Origin: Marinobacter xestospongiae
Lineage (GTDB): Bacteria > Pseudomonadota > Gammaproteobacteria > Pseudomonadales > Oleiphilaceae
Direction of reading: 5' to 3'
Assembly: GCF_023156385.1 (NCBI RefSeq)
Contig: NZ_JAKZAK010000023.1
Span: forward strand, 38,781-102,780
DNA: 64,000 nucleotides
Shown one piece after another: positions 52,343 to 61,306 of this stretch; the stretch's first letter is position 1; every line of letters begins with the position of its first letter. A model generated the notes under the pieces. The model had not been told where the DNA came from. It did not search any database and saw only the letters and a program-made list of their open reading frames with translations. The position numbers were made by a program, and so were the translations under genes.

Positions 52343-53359
52343 ATGACGTTTCAGACTTATAGGGATATCGGCTTCGGTCTCACCCGTATCGATACCGGCA
52401 TGGTCCGGGATGAGCTGGCCGCCTGCTATCTGATGAGCGGTGTCGCGGATGCAGAGGCGTGGCACCGGGAAGAAGCACTGAGAGAGGCCGATCACGCGAT
52501 CATCGAGACCGGTACCCACAACACCGTGCCGGCGATTCTGCGGTTGCTGGATCAGCGTGGCATTGATCGCTCGCAGGTGCGCTACGTCATTCCCACCCAT
52601 GTCCATCTCGATCATGCCGGCGGCGTTGGTGGGCTGATGCAGGCGCTGCCGGAGGCAACCCTGCTGGTCCATCCCCGCGGTGCCCGACACATGATCGATC
52701 CTTCCCGGCTGAAAGCAGGGGCGACGGAAGTATACGGTGAAGCGGCGTTCGCCGAGATCTATGGTGATGTCCTGCCGGTGGATGAGCGCCGTGTGAGAAC
52801 CATGAACGATGGCGAGCAGGTCAGAGTGGGGGATCGTCAACTGGTGTTCTACGACACCCCCGGCCACGCCCGACACCATTTCTGTGTTCACGATCCCGCG
52901 TCGGCCGGCATCTTTACCGGCGATACCTTTGGTCTGAGTTACCCGCAGCTGACGACAGCGAAGGGGCCCTTCATCCTGCCAACCACGACGCCGGTACAGT
53001 TTGACCCGCCGGCTCTGAAAAGCTCCATTGAACGGCTGTTGTCACTGTCGCCGGAACGGGTCTATCTGACGCACTACGACCGGGTGGACAACCCCATGCC
53101 TCTGGGAGAAGCGCTGCTTCGCCGTCTGGCGGATTTTGTCGAACTGGCCAATACCGTTGATGCACGTTGTGATGCAAGTTGTAGCGAGCCCGGTGAGCTG
53201 GAGGCGGCCTTGCAGTCAGCCATGACCCACTATGTTGATCAGGAACTCGAGGACCATGGGCTGTCTCTGAGCGAGGACCGACGCCAGGCGCTGCTGGGTA
53301 TGGACATTCGACTGAACTGCCAGGGACTGGCCGTGTGGCTGCAAAGCCGGCGCTCATAG
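52343..53359 (+). CDS. MBL-fold metallo-hydrolase
   Basis: 338 aa; AGGAG about 9 nt before the ATG at 52343. The zinc motif is HVHLDHAGGVGGL, with TPGHARHHFCVHD, GDTFGLSYP and YLTHYDRV supplying the other ligands. The family includes lactonases, glyoxalase II and sulfatases; the HARHH and C-terminal helical extension resemble COG0491-type members without known substrate. Precedes the BCCT gene by 140 nt on the same strand. Confidence 0.89.
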   Translation: MTFQTYRDIGFGLTRIDTGMVRDELAACYLMSGVADAEAWHREEALREADHAIIETGTHNTVPAILRLLDQRGIDRSQVRYVIPTHVHLDHAGGVGGLMQALPEATLLVHPRGARHMIDPSRLKAGATEVYGEAAFAEIYGDVLPVDERRVRTMNDGEQVRVGDRQLVFYDTPGHARHHFCVHDPASAGIFTGDTFGLSYPQLTTAKGPFILPTTTPVQFDPPALKSSIERLLSLSPERVYLTHYDRVDNPMPLGEALLRRLADFVELANTVDARCDASCSEPGELEAALQSAMTHYVDQELEDHGLSLSEDRRQALLGMDIRLNCQGLAVWLQSRRS

Positions 53360-53499
53360 ACGACTCCTCACTTGCAACGCCCCGGGTTCAGAGCGTATTA
53401 CTGTCACCCGCTGAATCTCATGGGGTCGCCACCCCGGTGCGTATGACGTAGCCGGGGCGGGGCGGCTGTGAAACCGTCAACCATAGGGACTGGAGTGCG

Positions 53500-55140
53500 A
53501 TGAACGGTCGTCCGGGCTGGGTGTTCTTTACTTCACTTGTCATTCTTTCGGGTTTTGTCGGCCTTGGTGCGCTGGTGCCCGAGCGCCTGCTGGCGTGGGC
53601 GCACCTGGCGCTGGATTTCACGACCCTGCACTTTGGTTGGCTCTATCTCTTTGCCACCACCGGGTTCCTGGTGTTTTGTGTCGCGGTTGCGATGAGCAAC
53701 TACGGTCGCATTCGCTTGGGTGCCGATGGTGAGGCCCCCGAGTTTCCCTATCCGGCCTGGCTGGGGATGATCTTCTCCGCCGGTATGGGGGTGGGGCTGG
53801 TGTTCTGGGCGGTCGCCGAGCCAATGAGCCATTTCATGCAGCCGCCGTTTGATTCCGCGGCTGCCCGCACGCCGGAAGCGGCCAGTCTGGCCATGCGCTA
53901 CTCGTTGTTCCACTGGGGCTTTCACCAGTGGGCCAACTTCGCGGTGGTGGGGCTGGCTATTGCCTACACCCGTTTCCGGCTCGGCCGACCGGGGCTGATC
54001 AGTGAGACCTTCCGCTCAACGCTGGGGAATCGGGTGGACGGTGCCAGCGGCAATGCCATTAACATCCTGGCGGTGGTGTCTACAGTGTTTGGTGTGGCCA
54101 CCACGCTGGGGCTGGGGGTCATCCAGATCAACAGTGGTCTCGGGGCCGTGGCGGACGTCGGATTCGGGGTCAGTCAGCAGTTGGCGATTCTGGCCGGCGT
54201 GGCCATCATCTTCCTGCTGTGTTCGTTAACGCCCCTGGAAAGCGGGGTGCGCTATGTCAGTGATGCCAACATGATTCTGGCGGCCCTGCTGTTGGCGTTT
54301 GCGTTCTTTTTTGGCCCGACCGATTTCATCACCGCAGCCATGACCAACGCGATTGGTGACTACTTTGCCAACATGGTGGGCATGAGCCTGGTGATGACGC
54401 CGTACACCGGCGACGACTGGGTTGAACGCTGGACCATTTTCTACTGGGCCTGGGGGCTGTCCTGGGCTCCGTTTGTCGGCAGTTTTATTGCCCGGATCTC
54501 CCGCGGCAGGACCATTCGCGAGTTTGTGTTCGGGGTGATCGGCATGCCGGTGCTGCTGAGCACGGTGTGGTTCTCTACCTTTGGCGGCGCGGCCCTGTAC
54601 TTTGAGCTGTTTCAGGGCGCGTCGCTGGCTGAAGCTGTTAGCGCAGAGATTAGTTCCGGCCTGTTTGCGACACTGGAATACCTGCCCTGGAGTGAGTTCA
54701 TCAGCCTGTTGATGCTGGTGCTGATCGTGCTGTTCGTGATTACCTCGGCCAACTCGGCGACGTTTGTACTGGGGATGTTCACCAGTCGGGGGGTGTTGAC
54801 GCCCAAGCGCTGGTCACGACTAACCTGGGGGCTGGTTCAGGTCCTGGTGGCCGGTGTCCTGCTGCTTAGCGGCGGGCTGGCAGCGCTGCAGAACATTTCC
54901 ATCCTGGCGGCGTTTCCGTTCATGATCCTGATGATCTTCATGGCGGTGGCGTTGCTGAAATCCCTGCGCAATGAGCTTCGTCAGTACGAACTTCGGGAAG
55001 CCATGACCCAGGAGCGCATTCGCCGGCTGCTGGATGAATCGGATCAGTTGGGTCGTTCTGCGGACGAAGTTACCGGTTCTGATCAGCAGGTACCCGATGC
55101 TGGCCAGGAGCCGTCATTGCAGGGAGAGCGAGCGGGATAA
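53500..55140 (+). CDS. BCCT-family betaine/choline/carnitine transporter
   Basis: 546 aa, about twelve helices. Typical BCCT segments: AWLGMIFSAGMGVGLVFWAVAEP (aromatic box helix), FHWGFHQWANFAVVGLAIAY, and WAWGLSWAPFVGSFIARISR with GRTIREFVFG. Imports osmoprotectant or carbon-source quaternary amines by Na+ or H+ coupling. The C-terminal 60 residues are charged, as in osmo-sensing members. GGACTGGAG precedes the ATG. A hairpin covers its stop codon. Confidence 0.94.
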   Translation: MNGRPGWVFFTSLVILSGFVGLGALVPERLLAWAHLALDFTTLHFGWLYLFATTGFLVFCVAVAMSNYGRIRLGADGEAPEFPYPAWLGMIFSAGMGVGLVFWAVAEPMSHFMQPPFDSAAARTPEAASLAMRYSLFHWGFHQWANFAVVGLAIAYTRFRLGRPGLISETFRSTLGNRVDGASGNAINILAVVSTVFGVATTLGLGVIQINSGLGAVADVGFGVSQQLAILAGVAIIFLLCSLTPLESGVRYVSDANMILAALLLAFAFFFGPTDFITAAMTNAIGDYFANMVGMSLVMTPYTGDDWVERWTIFYWAWGLSWAPFVGSFIARISRGRTIREFVFGVIGMPVLLSTVWFSTFGGAALYFELFQGASLAEAVSAEISSGLFATLEYLPWSEFISLLMLVLIVLFVITSANSATFVLGMFTSRGVLTPKRWSRLTWGLVQVLVAGVLLLSGGLAALQNISILAAFPFMILMIFMAVALLKSLRNELRQYELREAMTQERIRRLLDESDQLGRSADEVTGSDQQVPDAGQEPSLQGERAG

Positions 55141-55153
55141 CCGGCCCGCTCGC
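55128..55153. terminator. Hairpin over the BCCT stop codon
   Basis: GCGAGCGGG (55128-55136) and CCCGCTCGC (55145-55153) pair perfectly; the loop contains the TAA stop. It lies between convergent genes (BCCT, DUF2897). No U-run on either side. Confidence 0.5.
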
Positions 55154-55166
55154 CATGATTGCTCCC

Positions 55167-55337
55167 CTAAACTCTGTCATCATCGTCCTGTGCGTCCAGT
55201 TCGGCTTTGCGCTTGCGGATTTTCTCCAGTTTGTCTTCGGGGATGCGCATGCTGTTGGCGCTGTCCCGAAGCATGAACAGGCTGCCCAGAATCATCGCGA
55301 GGGCGAGCAGCAGGATGATCCATCCGATCATTGGCAT
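55167..55337 (-). CDS. DUF2897 family small membrane protein
   Basis: 56 aa: one helix (MIGWIILLLALAMILGSLFML) followed by a charged tail with KLEKIRKRKAELDAQDDDDR. AAGGAG lies 9 nt before the ATG at 55337. Matches the size and layout of DUF2897. Function unknown; convergent with the BCCT gene and divergent from the glycosylase gene 62 nt away. Confidence 0.82.
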   Translation of the reverse strand: MPMIGWIILLLALAMILGSLFMLRDSANSMRIPEDKLEKIRKRKAELDAQDDDDRV

Positions 55338-55399
55338 GGCGGTGGCTCCTTGGCGTTTTTCATATAGTCTCACAGGTCAGGGAAGTGAGGGGAGAGTAC

Positions 55400-56065
55400 A
55401 TGGGGTTCCAGAGCATCTATCAGCAGGCGGCAGCCCGCAAGGGTGGCGAGGCGGCATTGCAGGCGCTGATGCCGCGAGTCGCGACCGCGGATGAATTGGC
55501 GGCGCAGGGTGATGACCGATACCTGGCGGAGATAACCCGGTGCATCTTCAAGGCCGGGTTTGTCTGGCGGGTAATCGACAACAAATGGCCGGGTTTCGAG
55601 GCGGCCTTTGAAGGGTTTGTGCCGCTCTACTGGCAACAGGTGCCGCCGGATGTGCTTGAGGCACTGGCGCAGGATGAGCGGATCGTCCGTAACATGCAGA
55701 AGATTCGTACCGTACCGGACAACGCCCGGATGATTGTTGAGGTCGCTCAGACTCACGGCAGCTTTGGTGCTTTCCTCGCCCAGTGGCCATCCAGCGATCA
55801 GGTTGGCCTGCTGCAGTTTCTCAAGCGCGAAGGCGCCCGGCTGGGGGGCAACAGCGCCCAGTATTTTCTGCGCTTTGTCGGCTGGGATGGCTTCATCCTG
55901 TCTGGCGACGTGATTGCCGGCCTCAGGCGCGAGGAGCGGCTGGATGCGTCACCGGGCAGCAAAAAGGCGTTGGTCCAGGCCCAGGCCGCCTTCAATGACT
56001 GGCATCAAGAGACGGGCTTGCCGTACAGCCACCTGTCGCGGATTCTCTCTTTCACGGTGGACTAG
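55400..56065 (+). CDS. DNA-3-methyladenine glycosylase I-like protein
   Basis: 221 aa from ATG 55400 (GGGGAGAG upstream). The helical Tag fold is seen in FKAGFVWRVIDNKWPGFEAAFEGF, the ARLGGNSAQYFLRFVGWDGF segment and QDERIVRNMQKIRTVPDNAR. Removes alkylated adenine in base-excision repair if active; the aromatic pocket and the zinc-ligand residues of E. coli Tag are not all evident, so a Tag-like relative is possible. Confidence 0.84.
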   Translation: MGFQSIYQQAAARKGGEAALQALMPRVATADELAAQGDDRYLAEITRCIFKAGFVWRVIDNKWPGFEAAFEGFVPLYWQQVPPDVLEALAQDERIVRNMQKIRTVPDNARMIVEVAQTHGSFGAFLAQWPSSDQVGLLQFLKREGARLGGNSAQYFLRFVGWDGFILSGDVIAGLRREERLDASPGSKKALVQAQAAFNDWHQETGLPYSHLSRILSFTVD

Positions 56066-56107
56066 TAGTCCATACCATCGGCTCGTGGCAAGACAGGAGC
56101 ACCTGCA

Positions 56108-56989
56108 ATGGAGCGGATACGTCAGCGATTTGAAAAGCAGGTGATCGGTTTGACCTGCCTGGCGTTGGGAGGGATCGATTACGAGTCCCCGAAAGGGGAC
56201 CCGGGGTTGTTTGGCCCCGGCAGTCTGTGCTGGCAGGTGCATGGGGATTTCCCGGCCATGCTCTGCGGGGGGATCAGTGCGCTGATGCTGCAGATGTTGC
56301 ACCCGTTGGCACTGGCGGGCGTCTGGGATCACTCCACCTTTCGTGAAGACATGATTGGTCGCCTGCGTCGAACCAGCCAGTTCATTGCCGGTACCACCTT
56401 TGCCTCCCGTGCCGATGCGGAAGCCCTGATAGCCAGGGTTCGACGCATCCACGCCGGAGTGGTTGGCACGGCCCCGGATGGCCGTGCTTACGCCGCCAGC
56501 GACCCGGAACTCCTGGTCTGGGTTCACGTAGCGGAGACCCGCAGTTTCCTGGCGGGTTATCTCCAGTATGTTCAGCCATTGAGTGAAGCCCAGCAGGATC
56601 AGTATTTCGATGAGGTCGCCCGGATTGCCGAGGCGCTGGGCGCGACCGATGTGCCTCGATCCCGTCAGGCGGTGGAGGCCTATCTTGAGCGGATGCGCCC
56701 GCAACTGGTGTTCGATGATCGCACGGCAGAGGTACTTACCCTGTTGTTCCAGGCACCGGCGCCCTCCCTTGCCACCGGCCTGGCCGGCAAGGTGGTGACC
56801 CGCGCGGGACTGGACCTGCTACCGGACTGGGCCCGCACGATGACCGGTCTTGCCGTTAGCCGCTCTCGTCGGCGGGCGATTCAGCAGGCCATGCGTGGCG
56901 TGGCCCCGGCTATGCGTTGGGCCCTTCGCAACAGCGCCGCCCACCGGGCCCATCGACGCGTTGACGCGACTCAGGACGCTTCTGATTAA
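56108..56989 (+). CDS. MpaB-like oxygenase family protein (DUF2236)
   Basis: 293 aa. Helical protein with LCWQVHGDFPAMLCGGISAL, MLHPLALAGVWDHSTF, TTFASRADAEALIARVRRIH and WVHVAETRSFLAGYLQY, typical of the DUF2236/MpaB-like family that includes latex-clearing protein and a fungal meroterpenoid oxygenase. A haem or metal oxygenation of a hydrophobic substrate is the family expectation, not demonstrated. AGGAG lies 9 nt before the ATG. Same strand as the glycosylase, 42 nt apart. Confidence 0.87.
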   Translation: MERIRQRFEKQVIGLTCLALGGIDYESPKGDPGLFGPGSLCWQVHGDFPAMLCGGISALMLQMLHPLALAGVWDHSTFREDMIGRLRRTSQFIAGTTFASRADAEALIARVRRIHAGVVGTAPDGRAYAASDPELLVWVHVAETRSFLAGYLQYVQPLSEAQQDQYFDEVARIAEALGATDVPRSRQAVEAYLERMRPQLVFDDRTAEVLTLLFQAPAPSLATGLAGKVVTRAGLDLLPDWARTMTGLAVSRSRRRAIQQAMRGVAPAMRWALRNSAAHRAHRRVDATQDASD

Positions 56990-57167
56990 TGCCGGGTCGC
57001 CACTGTGCGGCCTTCGGACCAGCGGTGATACGGCGTTAACCTGACGTGCATTGATTGCCTGCTGCATCAACACGGCTTATAGCCTGGCATCAATACATTG
57101 GATTTCCCCGTCGCCCCTTCTGGTTCTATTCTGCCTGCTCTACCCATTCATCTCAGGGACTAACAAC

Positions 57168-57929
57168 ATGAGTCAGGACTTTTCCAACAGAGTGGCCGTG
57201 ATTACCGGTGCCGGTGCCGGCATTGGCCGGGCAACGGCACGAGCTTTCGCTTTTCAGGGAGCTGCGGTGGTCGTGGCGGACATCAACCAGGCTGCGGGCG
57301 AGTCGGTGGTGGAGGAGATTCGCGCCGAAGGGGGCCAGGCCATGTTCGTGGCTTGTGATGTCACCCGGGACGAGGAAGTGCAGGCGTTGGTGACAGAAAC
57401 CGTGGAACGCTTCGGGCGACTCGACATTGCTTTCAACAACGCGGGTATTGAGATTGAGCAGAGTAAGCTGGCGGATGGCGAAGAGGCGATCTTTGATCAC
57501 ATCATGGACGTGAACGTCAAAGGTGTGTGGCGCTGCATGAGGCACCAGATTCCGGCCATGCTGGCCCAGGGGGGCGGAGCCATCGTCAATACCGCTTCCA
57601 TTGCCGGACTTGGCGCGGCGCCGAAGATGAGTATCTACAGTGCCAGCAAGCACGCGGTGATCGGGCTCACCAAGTCAGCGGCGGTGGAATACGCCAAGAA
57701 GGGCATTCGCGTAAACGCCATCTGCCCGGCGGTCATCGACACTGACATGTTCCGCCGCGCCGCCGAGAGCGATCCCCGCAAGGCCGAGTTTGTGGCCAGT
57801 CTGCACCCCGTTGGGCGGCTGGGAACGCCTGAGGAAATCGCAGCCGCGGTGCTTTATCTGTGCTCGGACCTGGCCGCCTTCACCACCGGCGTTGCATTGC
57901 CTCTGGACGGTGGCACCACCGCAGTCTGA
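57168..57929 (+). CDS. SDR family oxidoreductase
   Basis: 253 aa classical short-chain dehydrogenase: VITGAGAGIGRATARAFA, VVADINQAAGE (Asp at strand 2 end favours NAD), NNAGIEIEQS, TASIAGLGAAPKMSIYSASKHA (Ser, Tyr, Lys) and LDGGTTAV at the end. Start at ATG 57168 with AGGGAC upstream. Substrate unknown. Convergent with the acyltransferase gene with only 5 nt between stops. Confidence 0.93.
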   Translation: MSQDFSNRVAVITGAGAGIGRATARAFAFQGAAVVVADINQAAGESVVEEIRAEGGQAMFVACDVTRDEEVQALVTETVERFGRLDIAFNNAGIEIEQSKLADGEEAIFDHIMDVNVKGVWRCMRHQIPAMLAQGGGAIVNTASIAGLGAAPKMSIYSASKHAVIGLTKSAAVEYAKKGIRVNAICPAVIDTDMFRRAAESDPRKAEFVASLHPVGRLGTPEEIAAAVLYLCSDLAAFTTGVALPLDGGTTAV

Positions 57930-57934
57930 GCCTG

Positions 57935-58984
57935 TCAGCCGGGGCAAGACTGCGGGGCGACTGACGGGCGCTGGGCCCGACGGTTCCGAAACCAGGCCAG
58001 GCAGGGTTGCTCAATGCGGTAGTGGATCAGTGTAGCCAGTGCGAATGCGGTGCCAAGGGCCAGCAGGATACCGACTGGCCCCAGCAACCCGTAGGCGTAG
58101 GCCCAGCCGATGATGCCATAGCCGATGTTCTGGTGGACCAGGTAGAGGGAATAGGACAGGCTGCCGAGCCAGAGCAGGGGGCGGTTGGCCAGCCAGGGCA
58201 GGCGCCCACTTACAGCGAGCCAGAAGACCCCATAGCAGCCCAGTACGAAGACGTTGAACGGTGCCTTGTACGCGATCAGGCAATGAGCAATGGCAAGCAC
58301 CAGCAGACACTGGTCAAACCGGTCCGGCTGCAACTGCCGGTATTGGCGGTACAGGATCATGCCGCTGAAGAACAGCGGTGCGTACTTGATGAACATCAGA
58401 TCCTTGAGCCAGAAGTCGATGGGGGCAGAGAGTTCACTCCACCAGATCAGGCCTGCGTAACTCAGCATCAGCCAGCCGGTAATCACCCAGCGAATCCGCC
58501 GCCACTCGCCGAGTCCGAAGAACAGCAGTGCAATCCAGGCGTAGAAGGTCACTTCCACCACCAGGCTCCAGTAGGCACCATCGACATGGGGCTGGCCGAG
58601 GTACTCGTGCAGCAGGGTGGTATTGAGGATCGCCTGCGGCAGGCTGACTGCGCGGTCCGCCGGGCCCAGGATATGAACCATCAGGAAAGTGAGCAGAATC
58701 CCCGTCCAGAGCGCCGGTAGCAGCCGCACGCCCCTGGCGAGTGCAAACCATCCGGCATGACGGGTGCGCTCAAGCGTCATCAGAATGACGAAGCCGCTGA
58801 TAATAAAGAACAGATGTACCCCGTAACGACCGAACTCCAACAGCCCGGTTGCACTGTCTGCAAGGGCGAAGTGGTGACCATAAAGCTTGTCGTAATAGGG
58901 GATGTAATGGAACAGCACCACGCCGAGGGCAGCGAGCCCACGCAGGGCGTCCAGGCTTTGCAGGCGAGGTTGGGGTGAAGTCAT
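57935..58984 (-). CDS. Acyltransferase-3 family membrane protein (OafA/YrhL-like)
   Basis: 349 aa with about ten helices. LQSLDALRGLAALGVVLFHYIPY carries the catalytic His; YGVHLFFIISGFVILMTLERT, ARGVRLLPALW and the YWSLVVEVTFYAW segment are standard. Transfers acetyl or other acyl groups to surface polysaccharide or lipid in the inner membrane. Start at ATG 58984; frame upstream reaches the monooxygenase gene and lacks a ribosome site. Confidence 0.9.
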   Translation of the reverse strand: MTSPQPRLQSLDALRGLAALGVVLFHYIPYYDKLYGHHFALADSATGLLEFGRYGVHLFFIISGFVILMTLERTRHAGWFALARGVRLLPALWTGILLTFLMVHILGPADRAVSLPQAILNTTLLHEYLGQPHVDGAYWSLVVEVTFYAWIALLFFGLGEWRRIRWVITGWLMLSYAGLIWWSELSAPIDFWLKDLMFIKYAPLFFSGMILYRQYRQLQPDRFDQCLLVLAIAHCLIAYKAPFNVFVLGCYGVFWLAVSGRLPWLANRPLLWLGSLSYSLYLVHQNIGYGIIGWAYAYGLLGPVGILLALGTAFALATLIHYRIEQPCLAWFRNRRAQRPSVAPQSCPG

Positions 58985-59122
58985 GGCGTCGTTGCCCGGT
59001 CCAGTGAATGCGGGTGGGGCCGTTGGCTGGCTCCCCGAAGTTCGTATAGTAGGCCGGTAACGCCAGATCGCCCAGTGAGATTCCCTACCATTCGCTTGCC
59101 TGAAGCATACCGTGTGGTAATG

Positions 59123-59146
59123 GGGCTGGCCCGGGAGAGCCAGCCC
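59123..59146 (-). terminator. Hairpin after the NTF2-flavin monooxygenase gene
   Basis: GGGCTGGC and GCCAGCCC pair perfectly around an 8-nt loop, just beyond the stop at 59155-59157. No long U-run, so probable rather than certain terminator. Confidence 0.55.
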
Positions 59147-59154
59147 TGGGGCCA

Positions 59155-60954
59155 TCAGGCCAGATGGTGTACCTCTTGTAGACCATACACCGGCGTGTCC
59201 AGCCCTTCCTGGCGGGCCTTCAGCTGGAGCGCCAGATAGAGCGAGTAGTGCCTTGACTGATGCAGGTTACCACCGTGGAACCAGAGCGCGTCCTGTTGCG
59301 TTGGCTTCCACATGTTGCGGAGCTCCCCTTCCCAGGGACCAGGGTCCTTGGTGGTGTCCGACCCCATCCCCCAACACTTGCCGACCTTGTCGGCGACGTT
59401 CTGGGAAATGATCCTGGCGGCCCAGCCGTTCATGGAGCCAAATCCGGTGGCGTAGACAATCAGGTCCGCAGGCAGTTCGCTGCCATCGGTGAGAGTGACA
59501 GAGCGAGGGTTGATTCGCGCGATACTGGTACGGCTTTTCAGCTTGATCTCTCCCTGCGCCACCAGCTCGGAGGCTCCTACATCGATGTAGTAGCCGGAGC
59601 CACGACGCAGGTACTTCATAAACAGTCCCGAGCCATCATCGCCAAAATCGAGCATGAAGCCGGCGTCCCGCAGTCGCTGATAGAAATCGGCATCCTGCTC
59701 GGCGACCTGCTGGTAAACGGGAATGTGGAATTCCGGCATGATCCGAAAGGGAATGGATGCAAACGTCAGGTCGGCCTTTTCAGTGGTCATGCCGTTTGCC
59801 ACCGCTTCTTCCGAGTAGAGTCCGCCGAGCACCCGCTCCATCAGGGTATCGGATTTGATGATGTGGGTGGGCGAGCGCTGGATCATGGTGACGTCGGCGT
59901 CGTTCTCCCACAGTGCAGCACAGATATCGTGCGCGGAATTGTTGGCACCAAGCACCACGCACTTCTTGCCCCGATAGGCTTCGGCGCCAGGGTGACGGCT
60001 GGAGTGGTGTTGCTCACCTTCGAAGCTGTCCATGCCCGGGATGTCAGGGATATTGGGGATACCGGACATGCCGGTTGCCAGCACCAGCTGCCTGGGTTTC
60101 AGGGTGACCGGCTGACCATCGCGGATGACCTCGACGGCCCATTCGCCTTTCTGCTCATCGTAGCGGGCACCCAGGCATTCGGTGGAACTCCAGTAGTTCA
60201 GTTCCATCACCTTGGTGTACATCTCCAGCCAGTCGCCGATCTTGTCCTTGGGAGCAAACACGGGCCAGTGGTCAGGAAACGGCAGGTAGGGCATGTGGTC
60301 GTACCACACCGGATCGTGCAGGCAGAGTGATTTGTATCGGTTGCGCCAGGAATCCCCGGGGGTCGGGTTGCGCTCCACCACAATGGTGGGGACGTCCAGT
60401 TGCCGCAGACGGGCTGCCAGACCAATGCCACCCTGGCCACCACCGATGATGACGCAGTACGGCTGTTGGCTGTACCCCAGCTCCCGTTCCTCCTGCTGGC
60501 GGGCTTCCAGCCAGGTCTGGCGAGTCTTGCTGGCACCATGCTGGGCCCCCTTGGGGCGACGGAACTTGCGTTTCTCCGGGAAGTCTTTGAGCTCCTGCAT
60601 GGTGGTGAGCAGTGTCCACGCCTGGCCATCTCGCAGCCTGAGGTGGCCCTTGCCCCGGGCGTCCCGGGTTTCGAACGTCAACCAGGCCTCGATGACGCCG
60701 TCCTGTTCGGTTGCCGGCTCGCTCAGTTGCCAGTTGCCCGGCTGAATGTGAGGTGCGGTCTGGCGAATCATGTGTCGAATGGCCTGGCGGCCCTCCAGAG
60801 TTTTCAGGTTCCAGGTCATCGCGACCAGGTCTCGCCAGTAGCCGTTCTGTTCGAACAGGTCCGCCGCCCGTTCGGGTTCGCCGGACGTGAGGATTTCGTC
60901 AAAGCTGGCCAGCCACTGCCGGGCCTGTTCCGTTGCGTTGGTTTGGCTGTTCAT
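59155..60954 (-). CDS. Flavin monooxygenase with N-terminal NTF2-like domain
   Basis: 599 aa. Residues 1-150 form an NTF2/SnoaL-like domain (SFDEILTSGEPERAADLFEQ, EAWLTFETRDARGKGHLRLRD). The FMO part has the FAD motif VIIGGGQGGIGLAARLRQL with GDSWRNRYKSLCLHDPVWYD, then FEGEQHHSSRHPG, the NADPH motif VVLGANNSAHDICAAL and VYATGFGSMNG. It resembles YUCCA-like and ketone-type FMOs. GGAGAACC precedes ATG 60954. A sigma-54 promoter and an activator gene lie upstream, so it should be induced by its substrate. Confidence 0.92.
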   Translation of the reverse strand: MNSQTNATEQARQWLASFDEILTSGEPERAADLFEQNGYWRDLVAMTWNLKTLEGRQAIRHMIRQTAPHIQPGNWQLSEPATEQDGVIEAWLTFETRDARGKGHLRLRDGQAWTLLTTMQELKDFPEKRKFRRPKGAQHGASKTRQTWLEARQQEERELGYSQQPYCVIIGGGQGGIGLAARLRQLDVPTIVVERNPTPGDSWRNRYKSLCLHDPVWYDHMPYLPFPDHWPVFAPKDKIGDWLEMYTKVMELNYWSSTECLGARYDEQKGEWAVEVIRDGQPVTLKPRQLVLATGMSGIPNIPDIPGMDSFEGEQHHSSRHPGAEAYRGKKCVVLGANNSAHDICAALWENDADVTMIQRSPTHIIKSDTLMERVLGGLYSEEAVANGMTTEKADLTFASIPFRIMPEFHIPVYQQVAEQDADFYQRLRDAGFMLDFGDDGSGLFMKYLRRGSGYYIDVGASELVAQGEIKLKSRTSIARINPRSVTLTDGSELPADLIVYATGFGSMNGWAARIISQNVADKVGKCWGMGSDTTKDPGPWEGELRNMWKPTQQDALWFHGGNLHQSRHYSLYLALQLKARQEGLDTPVYGLQEVHHLA

Positions 60955-61010
60955 GGTGGTTCTCCAATTAGATCTTGTTGTTGTTCATGAGGCACACGCT
61001 CTTTGACTCA

Positions 61011-61025
61011 GCAGGTGCTGTGCCA
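61011..61025 (-). promoter_or_regulatory. Candidate sigma-54 promoter of the NTF2-flavin monooxygenase
   Basis: Minus strand reads TGGCACAGCACCTGC: perfect TGGCAC at -24 and CTGC at -12, GG and GC exactly 10 nt apart. Transcription would begin near 61000, giving about 46 nt of leader before the ATG at 60954. The divergent gene encodes a sigma-54 activator, which greatly strengthens the call. Confidence 0.75.
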
Positions 61026-61138
61026 GAGCGTAGGCGGAGGGCGCGAGGTAAACGCTAATGCTTTGATCTGTAATGGCTACATTGTTGCCCGCCGTGTTTT
61101 TACAGGCGGGGTGCAAGGCCAGGAAGGGAGGGGGGCTG

Positions 61139-61152
61139 GTTACAGCTGTAGC
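61139..61152. promoter_or_regulatory. Enhancer palindrome 1 for the sigma-54 activator
   Basis: GTTACAGCTGTAGC, a dyad with one mismatch, sharing GTTACA and TGTA with the second site 34 nt away (centre to centre). It lies about 115 nt upstream of the -24 element, normal enhancer distance. Confidence 0.6.
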
Positions 61153-61170
61153 GTGCGGAATGGGTGTGCG

Positions 61171-61188
61171 GCGTTACAGGTGTAACGC
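61171..61188. promoter_or_regulatory. Enhancer palindrome 2 for the sigma-54 activator
   Basis: GCGTTACAGGTGTAACGC, an 8+8 perfect inverted repeat with a 2-bp centre. Likely the high-affinity site of the tandem pair. It also lies 119 nt before the activator gene, so it could mediate autoregulation. Confidence 0.65.
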
Positions 61189-61306
61189 TGGCGACTGGTA
61201 CCAAGGGAGGATGTTGGCAGGCGGTTATCGGGTCTATTCTGAAGCTACGTGCGGCCGTCTCCAGTCGACCCAGAACAACAACATTTGCACGATCCAGGAG
61301 CCCGAC

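Noticed and set aside
59260..60330. 356-codon plus-strand frame inside the flavin monooxygenase
   Set aside because: Mirror of a well-supported gene; no start signal and no family resemblance.
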